Assembly (NCBI GenBank): GCA_039809305.1
Contig: JBDHUT010000017.1
Location: forward strand, 1-13,911
DNA length: 13,911 nucleotides
Source of the DNA: JALHNF01 sp039809305
Lineage (GTDB): Bacteria > Patescibacteriota > Minisyncoccia > Phycocordibacterales > UBA5272
Reading direction: 5' to 3'
Shown here: piece by piece, positions 5,784 to 11,534 of the stretch
Numbering within the stretch: position 1 is the stretch's first letter
How the letters are laid out: every line of letters begins with the position of its first letter
Notes under the pieces: generated by a model
The model's input: only the letters and a program-made list of their open reading frames with translations
Databases searched by the model: none
What the model was told of the DNA's origin: nothing
Position numbers and translations under genes: made by a program

Positions 5784-6479
5784 ATGATAACGATCTATAC
5801 AGATGGAGCAGCACGAGGAAATCCTGGTCGTGCTGGGTGGGGAGCCGTAATCATTAATAAAGAAGATGGTACAGTTGTTGAAATTGGTGGATACTCTCCA
5901 CATGCAACAAATAATCAAATGGAACTCACTGGTGCCATTAAAGCCCTTGGGTATGTCTCAGAGTATAAAAAATATACTGGACAAAAAATAGTATTGTATA
6001 CAGATTCGTCCTATGTTATTCGTGGTATGAAACAGTGGATATTTAATTGGCAAAAAAATGGTTGGCAGACAAGTCAAAAGAAAGCAGTAGAAAATGTGAA
6101 GCTATGGCAGCAACTTGTGAAACTCTCTGATAAAAAAGACATCGAGTGGCTGTATGTCCCTGGACACTCAGGCGTTCCTTTAAATGAACGAACAGATAGT
6201 ATTGCAACAGATTATGCTGACGGTAAGGACATAAAACTTTTTTCAGGGACAATAGAGGGATATTCATATGATATAAGTGTTTCGTCTATTGTGAAACGAG
6301 CAACATCAAAACAAAAAACAGTTAAGAATGGATACTATGTAGTGGTGCAATCTGGTCAAGTGTTTCATTATGAAACATGGAAAGAGTGTGAAAGTGCAGT
6401 TAAGGGTGTAAAAGGTGTACGATTTAAGAAAGTTGCTAATAAAGAAGATGAAAAAAAATTTCTAGAGTCTATTCTATAG
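5784..6479 (+). CDS. rnhA: Ribonuclease HI with C-terminal hybrid-binding-like domain
   Basis: RNase HI cuts the RNA strand of RNA-DNA hybrids, removing R-loops and primers. All catalytic residues are present in the 231-residue protein: D7 in YTDGAARGNPG, E47 in NNQMELTGA, D74 in LYTDSSYV, H128 in VPGHSG and D138 in NERTDSIA. The RNase H fold ends near 150. After a linker, residues 183-231 (GYYVVVQSGQVFHYETWKEC and on to VKGVKGVRFKKV) resemble the small hybrid-binding/viroplasmin domain. In eukaryotic RNase H1 and many bacterial relatives that domain is N-terminal, so the order here is reversed. The stop is one base before the comEC GTG, so the genes are an operon. The start is the ATG at the predicted transcription start. 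Confidence 0.92.
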   Translation: MITIYTDGAARGNPGRAGWGAVIINKEDGTVVEIGGYSPHATNNQMELTGAIKALGYVSEYKKYTGQKIVLYTDSSYVIRGMKQWIFNWQKNGWQTSQKKAVENVKLWQQLVKLSDKKDIEWLYVPGHSGVPLNERTDSIATDYADGKDIKLFSGTIEGYSYDISVSSIVKRATSKQKTVKNGYYVVVQSGQVFHYETWKECESAVKGVKGVRFKKVANKEDEKKFLESIL

Positions 6480-6480
6480 T

Positions 6481-7938
6481 GTGAAACAGGTTGTTTTTAT
6501 AGGTCTTATAGGGTTACTAACAGGAATTTATCTTGCTGAATGGAATAATTTTTCTTTATTTTTAATAAACTTAATATTAGCAACAACGATTTGTTTAGTG
6601 GTTGTAGCCTCTATTGATACATCTCTTTTCACGAGTAATTTTCATGTGACACTCTTTTTTCTTTGCGGCTGCTTGTTGGGATTGATTCGCACACATCACG
6701 CATACAATACACTTCCTGACTCTGTTTTTAATAGCTATCTAGGATCAAAACAAATAATTAATGCAAAAGTTGTTACGTCTGTAGATGTTAGGGATGATTC
6801 AGTTAGCTTTAATGTTCAGCCAATACTAGAAGGTAACACTGATAACACATCGAATAAGGTTCCTTTTATACGTATTACGTCTGACAGATTCACAGATATT
6901 GTGTATGGAGACGTTGTTCGTATTGAAGGGGTAATGCAAAGTGTTTTAACAAACAGTAAAACATATAAAAGGATAGGCGAGTCGTATGTTCGGAAAAGGG
7001 TTTTATATGAGATACGATTTCCTGAAGTGATACTCCTACAACGTGGTCATGGAAATTATTTCAAAGAGAATATTGTTTCATTAAATAAGTGGATTAAAGA
7101 AACTATTACTTTATATGTGCGTGAACCATCGGCCGGTTTCATAAATGGAATTTTGATCGGTGAAAAGCATGGACTTTCAAGGGAGTGGTATGATGCATTT
7201 ACTCGAGTTGGGCTTACTCATGTTATTGTCCTTTCCGGATATAATCTTGCTGTAATTTTTGCTTGGACAAAAATCATATTAAGACGAACTTCTTTTGTTG
7301 TCCAAAATAGCTTTGGGGTTTTAAGTGTAATTCTTCTTGTGCTGGTTTCCGGTGCAGAAGCGCCTGCGGTTCGGGCAGGGATACTTGTTCTTATAGTTGC
7401 ATTAGCTTCTCTTTTACGAAGACAGCAAGACGCAGGATACTTCCTTTCTCTTACTGTTACTGTAATGCTTTTTGTAAATCCATTTTATTTTTTATATGAC
7501 GTTTCATTTCAGTTAAGTATTGCAGCAACATACGGACTTGTATACATTGCGCCAATACTACAAAAGTATTTGACTCACTTTCCACGAATAGTGGGTGAGG
7601 TCGTTCGAGATACATCGAGCGCACAACTAGCGGTGCTACCCCTTCAGCTTTTTTATTTTGGAACTTTTTCATGGGTAGCAATATTTGTAAACCTAATTGT
7701 TCTACCTGTTATTCCGATTTTAATGATTCTTGGTGTACTTATTTTAATCACTTCTTTTTTGCCTTCAATCGCGTATTTTATAGGTACATGTACAACCTTA
7801 GTTTCTGGCTTTGTTCTAACTCTTGTAAAAAATATTAGCGACACAATCTCTCCCTCATCGTTCTCTATTAATCTTCTAACTCTAGTTTTTTGCTATGCAG
7901 TCTTAGCTCTACTAATCACTAAAAATAAGACAATATGA
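6481..7938 (+). CDS. comEC: ComEC/Rec2 DNA-uptake channel protein (channel part only)
   Basis: ComEC carries single-stranded DNA across the inner membrane during natural transformation. The 485-residue protein has hydrophobic helices at the N-terminus, then a soluble segment of about 100-210 matching the DUF4131/OB region, then the Competence domain. That domain has GILIGEKHGLS, a SGYNL motif at 252-256 (SGLHV in many homologues), PAVRAG at 295-300, DVSFQLSIAATYGL and several further membrane helices. It stops at about residue 485, without the metallo-beta-lactamase domain fused in most ComEC proteins; that domain is the next gene. The start is GTG, one base after the rnhA stop, with no Shine-Dalgarno, so translational coupling is likely. 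The stop TGA overlaps the next ATG (ATGA). Confidence 0.9.
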   Translation: MKQVVFIGLIGLLTGIYLAEWNNFSLFLINLILATTICLVVVASIDTSLFTSNFHVTLFFLCGCLLGLIRTHHAYNTLPDSVFNSYLGSKQIINAKVVTSVDVRDDSVSFNVQPILEGNTDNTSNKVPFIRITSDRFTDIVYGDVVRIEGVMQSVLTNSKTYKRIGESYVRKRVLYEIRFPEVILLQRGHGNYFKENIVSLNKWIKETITLYVREPSAGFINGILIGEKHGLSREWYDAFTRVGLTHVIVLSGYNLAVIFAWTKIILRRTSFVVQNSFGVLSVILLVLVSGAEAPAVRAGILVLIVALASLLRRQQDAGYFLSLTVTVMLFVNPFYFLYDVSFQLSIAATYGLVYIAPILQKYLTHFPRIVGEVVRDTSSAQLAVLPLQLFYFGTFSWVAIFVNLIVLPVIPILMILGVLILITSFLPSIAYFIGTCTTLVSGFVLTLVKNISDTISPSSFSINLLTLVFCYAVLALLITKNKTI

Positions 7939-8810
7939 AAAAGGCATTCATACCAGTTATATTTTTTTCTATCGCAGTTAGTTCTGTATATATAGTTTTT
8001 AGATCAGGAATTGATAATGAATTACAGGTATCGTTTTTGGATGTTGGACAAGGTGATGCGATCTTTATTCAAAGTCCAAGCGGTATACAGGTTCTTATTG
8101 ATGGGGGTAAAGATCGATCGGTTGTAGAAGAATTACATAAAGTAATGCCTTTGTTTGATAAAACAATTGATATGGTTGTTGCAACACATCCTGATATGGA
8201 TCATATTGGTGGACTAGTTGATGTGTTAAAAATATTTGATGTTGGGGTATTTTTAGAATCTGGTGGGCAAAGTGAAAATAACGCTCAAGATACATTAGAA
8301 AAGCAACTCGCAGAGAAAAATATTGAAAGAAAAATAACTAATCGCGGTGAAGAGTATAATCTTGGAAAGGGAGTTTATCTTACAACATTGTATCCGTATG
8401 ATGATGTGTCAAACATAGAATCAAACGCAGGATCAGTTATTATGCGACTTAGCTACGGGGAGTACACTTTTTTACTTACTGGTGATGCGCCTGTTGAATC
8501 AGAGTTAATTCTTGTTGGGTCTGATACTGTAAAATTACAATCGACGGTTTTAAAGTTTGGACATCATGGATCCGATAGTTCGACAAGTTTTTCTTTTTTA
8601 GAAAAAGTTCGTCCACAGTATGGGGTTGTAAGTGCTGGAAAAAATAATCAATATGGACACCCGCATACTGACGTACTAGATCGTGCGTCACGATTTAACG
8701 TGGATGTTCTTCAGACTTCAGAGTTGGGGACTATAACATTTTCCACAAACGGAAAAGAGATAAGGGTTTTAAATCTTCCGGAGGATTTTCAAGTAAGGAA
8801 ACTTGAATAG
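7935..8810 (+). CDS. ComEC-type metallo-beta-lactamase-fold protein
   Basis: This is the nuclease-like C-terminal part of ComEC as a separate 291-residue protein. A hydrophobic segment at 4-22 would anchor or export it, placing the enzyme on the outer face of the membrane where incoming DNA is processed. Metal-site motifs are intact: FLDVGQGDA at 34-42, THPDMDHIGG with H85, D87, D89 and H90, LTGDAP with D184, and FGHHGSD with H210-H211. In the fused ComEC family this domain is proposed to degrade the non-transported strand. The four-base overlap with comEC supports a joint complex. The last 80 bases overlap the convergent coiled-coil gene. Confidence 0.88.
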   Translation: MKKAFIPVIFFSIAVSSVYIVFRSGIDNELQVSFLDVGQGDAIFIQSPSGIQVLIDGGKDRSVVEELHKVMPLFDKTIDMVVATHPDMDHIGGLVDVLKIFDVGVFLESGGQSENNAQDTLEKQLAEKNIERKITNRGEEYNLGKGVYLTTLYPYDDVSNIESNAGSVIMRLSYGEYTFLLTGDAPVESELILVGSDTVKLQSTVLKFGHHGSDSSTSFSFLEKVRPQYGVVSAGKNNQYGHPHTDVLDRASRFNVDVLQTSELGTITFSTNGKEIRVLNLPEDFQVRKLE

Positions 8811-9465
8811 ATTTCAAAACCAGATTAAGAGCAGTGTCACTTTCATCAAGTTCAAGAGAAAGAGTTGCGTAAAGTGAATCGATTCCTTGTAGGATACGTT
8901 TTGAGTTTTTTTCGGTATCGAGAACTCTTTTTTGAGCAGTTTTCATGTCAGCAATAAATCTTTCTTCATCGTACCAGCCTGTTTTTTTGCAAGAAGTCAG
9001 TGCTTTATCGTAAAGCTGGATTGTGCCGATCTCATACTGCTGAACAACATTTTTTATCGCTTTCGATCTATCTTCAAGGATTTTATCAACACCCGAGGAA
9101 AAAGCAGCTAGAGATTCATCCGTCTTTTGTGCATAAAGAGAAATTTCTCTTGAAAGAGTTTGTGTTGCATTTAAAACTGTTTCTGAATTATCAGGAAGAG
9201 ATTTGAGATCTTCAAGTATGGCCCGCAGCTCAAGAATACGATTATTTGTTTTTTCTTGAATATTTAAAACTTTTTCAAGTTGTTTCTCTTTAATTATCTT
9301 TAAAGAAGAGGTATCTTGTTCAAAAATTTTTATTTTCGCTGTTTCTAAGCGTTTCATCTGAATCACTCTTCCTTTTTCTAGTTCAACACAAGTTTCAGCA
9401 AAAACATTCTGGGTAGAAAATCCAATTATTAAGCCGAATATTAAAATTTTTGGTAGTATTTTCAT
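8731..9465 (-). CDS. Exported coiled-coil protein of the sigma operon
   Basis: The function is not recognised. The 244 residues start with a signal peptide (MKILPKILIFGLIIGFS, probable cut after VFA at 23). A long, charged, largely helical region rich in Glu, Lys, Leu and Gln follows, with heptad-like patterns at about 28-90 and 95-220. Two cysteines (in ETCVEL and SCKKTGW) could form a disulphide. It is the third gene of an operon: its ATG is three bases past the stop of the candidate anti-sigma gene. It may be an extracytoplasmic sensor or stress protein under the sigma factor, which is inference from position. Its 3' end runs 80 bases into the metallo-beta-lactamase gene on the other strand. 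Confidence 0.75.
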   Translation of the reverse strand: MKILPKILIFGLIIGFSTQNVFAETCVELEKGRVIQMKRLETAKIKIFEQDTSSLKIIKEKQLEKVLNIQEKTNNRILELRAILEDLKSLPDNSETVLNATQTLSREISLYAQKTDESLAAFSSGVDKILEDRSKAIKNVVQQYEIGTIQLYDKALTSCKKTGWYDEERFIADMKTAQKRVLDTEKNSKRILQGIDSLYATLSLELDESDTALNLVLKSIQVSLLENPPEDLKPLSLFRLWKML

Positions 9466-9468
9466 AGA

Positions 9469-9951
9469 TTATTTAAATAAATCCTGAAGAGAGGTTTCAA
9501 CGTTGAGTGATTCTGTGAAAGATTCATCTGCTTGAGTTCTTGAGATTCCTTTAGTTTGAGCATCAATTTTAGCTAAAACATGGTTTTCTTGGGTATTTTC
9601 TTTTGATGATTCATTGGAAATAACAGAAAAAGAGCTAACGTGTTGAGTTTCTGAGCTCAAAGATATGGTATTTCTCTGGAGAGACACTTGTTGAAAGGTG
9701 TTTTGACTGTTTTGGGAGGTAATAATCATTACAAATGCTAAAGCAGATGCAAAGACGCTACCAAAAATGGGTACATAATAAGTCGAAAAAACTGGTTTTG
9801 ATACAGGGGAAACCTTTGATTTTAAAGGTTTTATTTGACTGTACCAATTGTAAGCACTATTTTGAGATGGGTTTATAGAACGAAAAGCAGAAATAACCGC
9901 TGTAAGAAGCGTTTTTTCGTGGTTATTCAGTTTTTCATTTGTTTTATTCAT
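9469..9951 (-). CDS. Single-pass membrane protein, candidate anti-sigma factor
   Basis: The 160-residue protein has a cytosolic-looking N-terminus of about 58 residues, one transmembrane helix at about 59-78 (YVPIFGSVFASALAFVMII) and a Ser/Thr/Gln-rich outer part of about 80 residues. It has no zinc-binding HxxxCxxC of the classical anti-sigma fold and no motif I recognise. The call comes from context: its ATG lies inside the last codons of the sigma gene (eight-base overlap), the usual arrangement for ECF sigma and membrane anti-sigma pairs. AAAGGG seven bases before the ATG may act as a ribosome site. It could instead be an unrelated membrane protein coupled to the sigma gene. Confidence 0.6.
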   Translation of the reverse strand: MNKTNEKLNNHEKTLLTAVISAFRSINPSQNSAYNWYSQIKPLKSKVSPVSKPVFSTYYVPIFGSVFASALAFVMIITSQNSQNTFQQVSLQRNTISLSSETQHVSSFSVISNESSKENTQENHVLAKIDAQTKGISRTQADESFTESLNVETSLQDLFK

Positions 9952-10516
9952 ATGTTATCCCTTTATTCTTTAGACTTTCACGAAGTTTTTCAAGGGCTCT
10001 AGAGAATGCTTTTCTTACAGAAACATCAGATTTTTCAAGCATCTCAGCAATTTCTGCATGAGAAAGGTTCTCGAGTAGTCTAAAAGTAAGTAAATCTTTA
10101 TCTTCTTCCCCTAAAGTATCTATACTTTCTAATATTGATCGATACAAAGCATTGTTTTCAACTATTTTTTCGGTGTTTTCAGTTGAAATATGTGTCCCCC
10201 AAGCCTCTTCTGTTAGTGTTTCTGCCTGTTTTTTACGTTTCTCGTCTATTAGGGTGTTTCGTGCAACGGTGAAGAGATATTGAAGGGGAGAAGATGCAGA
10301 AGCTTCAATTTTTTGAAGGTTCTGAAAAACTTTAGAAAAAGTTACTTGTGTGCAATCCTCTGCCGTCTCTTTATGTTTAAGTCTAATGAGCAAGTACCGG
10401 TATACAGGAGTATAAAGTTCATTAAAAAACTCATTAAATGCAAGGGTTTCTCCAGATTTTGCTCTAAAAAGCAAATCCCAAAGGTATTCGTTGTATTGTA
10501 AATTATCTCCCGTCAC
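9944..10516 (-). CDS. RNA polymerase sigma factor, ECF-like (sigma-70 family)
   Basis: It directs RNA polymerase to a set of promoters, probably in response to an envelope signal. Region 2 spans about 27-95 and includes EDCTQVTFSKVF and LFTVARNTLIDEKRKK, the -10 recognition and melting part. Region 4 spans about 125-182, with LTFRLLENLSHAEIAEMLEKSDVSVRKAFSRA as the helix-turn-helix for the -35. Regions 1 and 3 are absent and the length is 190, both typical of ECF sigma factors. The start is GTG, preceded by a TAGACG-N17-TATACT promoter that leaves a leader of only about seven bases. The overlap with the next gene and its membrane helix suggest a sigma and anti-sigma pair. The target promoters are unknown. 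Confidence 0.9.
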   Translation of the reverse strand: MTGDNLQYNEYLWDLLFRAKSGETLAFNEFFNELYTPVYRYLLIRLKHKETAEDCTQVTFSKVFQNLQKIEASASSPLQYLFTVARNTLIDEKRKKQAETLTEEAWGTHISTENTEKIVENNALYRSILESIDTLGEEDKDLLTFRLLENLSHAEIAEMLEKSDVSVRKAFSRALEKLRESLKNKGITYE

Positions 10517-10530
10517 AGTTTATAACGAGA

Positions 10531-10559
10531 AGTATACCGCGATGTGACAAAAACGTCTA
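10531..10559 (-). promoter_or_regulatory. Promoter of the sigma factor operon
   Basis: On the minus strand TAGACG (10559-10554), 17 bases, TATACT (10536-10531). The predicted start is about seven bases before the GTG at 10516. The -35 overlaps the rpmB stop codon. The spacer contains TTTGTCACAT, one base different from the TTTGTGACAT of the gene A and B promoters. Confidence 0.5.
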
Positions 10560-10760
10560 TTTAGCAAGGCTAAGATGTTTTTTTGCCTTTATGCAACGTG
10601 TGCAGATCTTGATTCGAGAAGCACCTGGAACTTGTGCCCATTGTAAATTTGGGTATCGGCGCTTTGACCCTGTAGGAGTATATTTAGTAGCACGTACTCG
10701 GTTTGAGTATCCGCCGGCCACTTGAGTCCCTTTTTCACAGATAATACATGTACTTGCCAT
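10557..10760 (-). CDS. rpmB: Large ribosomal subunit protein bL28
   Basis: This is a 67-residue ribosomal protein of the 50S subunit. The N-terminus MASTCIICEKGTQVAGGYSN, the basic middle (GSKRRYPNLQW) and the C-terminal IKICTRCIKA are characteristic. Two CxxC pairs (C5/C8 and C53/C56) make this the zinc-binding four-cysteine form. The ATG at 10760 is unambiguous. No Shine-Dalgarno precedes it (CAAAAAACCT). It is transcribed away from the M50 protease gene and ends 40 bases before the sigma gene on the same strand, so some read-through into that operon is possible. Confidence 0.95.
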   Translation of the reverse strand: MASTCIICEKGTQVAGGYSNRVRATKYTPTGSKRRYPNLQWAQVPGASRIKICTRCIKAKKHLSLAK

Positions 10761-10842
10761 AGGTTTTTTGATTACACAATGCTATCATAGAGTTTGACCA
10801 ATTGCAAGAATAATAGCGCAAAATACTTAATTCTTTTGTTTC

Positions 10843-11454
10843 ATGGAACTAATTCAACTTCTTTCTATCTGTATTTTAATTCTTTCAATAGTTGCCCATG
10901 AGGTTTCACATGGTTATGCCGCGCTCTTATTCGGTGATCCAACGGCAAAAATAGCAGGAAGACTGACTCCAAACCCCTTAAAACACCTTGATTTTATTGG
11001 ATCTATTGTTGTTCCAAGTATTTTTTTTCTTGCATCTGGAGGTATTGCTGGATGGGCAAAACCCGTTCCTTATAATCCTTTCATGTTGAGAGGTCGTTTT
11101 GCTGAACTTTTTGTTGCATCAGCGGGCGTTTTAACAAATATTGGTATAGCAATATTTATGAGCTCTATTTTGTATTTTTTACCTGGAAATCTTGTTTCGG
11201 GGGCATATTTTCAAGTAATATCTACAATTATATATATAAATATAGGACTTTTTATCTTTAATCTTCTTCCTTTCCCCCCATTTGATGGTTTAAGGATTAT
11301 AACTAGTCTTGCGCAAGGTTTCGGCGTTTCTCGAAGACGTTTTGATATGTTTGAAAATCCAATGTGGATATTTTTGTCTCTTATTGTTGCTTTTAATATT
11401 TGGCCATTGATTAGTCCTTTTGTTAGTTTTATTTTCAATTTATTAGTCGGGTAA
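10843..11454 (+). CDS. Site-2 protease family membrane metalloprotease (peptidase M50)
   Basis: This intramembrane zinc protease has 203 residues. HEVSH at 19-23 in the first helix gives the two zinc-binding His and the catalytic Glu. LLPFPPFDG with D148 in a later helix gives the third zinc ligand. About five hydrophobic segments are visible and there is no PDZ domain, as in the compact single-core subfamily rather than RseP. Substrates are unknown. It lies about 300 bases from the start of the sigma and candidate anti-sigma operon, on the other strand, so it could release that sigma factor by cutting the membrane protein; this is inference from proximity. The ATG has no Shine-Dalgarno. Confidence 0.88.
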   Translation: MELIQLLSICILILSIVAHEVSHGYAALLFGDPTAKIAGRLTPNPLKHLDFIGSIVVPSIFFLASGGIAGWAKPVPYNPFMLRGRFAELFVASAGVLTNIGIAIFMSSILYFLPGNLVSGAYFQVISTIIYINIGLFIFNLLPFPPFDGLRIITSLAQGFGVSRRRFDMFENPMWIFLSLIVAFNIWPLISPFVSFIFNLLVG

Positions 11455-11481
11455 TTTTTTGAGTCAAAAGTTGTCCACATA

Positions 11482-11516
11482 TATAAAAGACATATATGTT
11501 GTCTTTTATAAGACAT
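11482..11516. promoter_or_regulatory. Alternating AAGACA/TGTCTT half-sites, candidate operator
   Basis: TATAAAAGACA (11482-11492) and TGTCTTTTATA (11500-11510) form a perfect 11-base-pair dyad with a seven-base spacer. The second arm, TGTCTT, forms another dyad with AAGACA at 11510-11515, four bases on. The three half-sites cover the -35 and the spacer of the surface-protein promoter, where a bound regulator could block RNA polymerase. No T tract follows, so a terminator for the M50 gene is less likely. Confidence 0.5.
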
Positions 11517-11528
11517 TTAGTATATAAT
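11499..11528 (+). promoter_or_regulatory. Promoter of the large surface protein, predicted leaderless
   Basis: TTGTCT at 11499-11504, an 18-base spacer, then a perfect TATAAT at 11523-11528. Seven bases on is 11535, the A of the ATG, so the mRNA is predicted to lack a leader. No Shine-Dalgarno could fit. The -35 and spacer lie inside the candidate operator. Confidence 0.65.
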
Positions 11529-11534
11529 AGTTAG

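Noticed and set aside
10802..10829. TTGCAA-N16-TACTTA as the M50 promoter
   Set aside because: The -10 is a poor match and other equally weak options exist in the 82-base divergent gap, so no promoter is called.
11471..11479. DnaA-box-like TTGTCCACA
   Set aside because: It differs from TTATCCACA by one base, stands alone, and no dnaA, dnaN or cluster of boxes is present.
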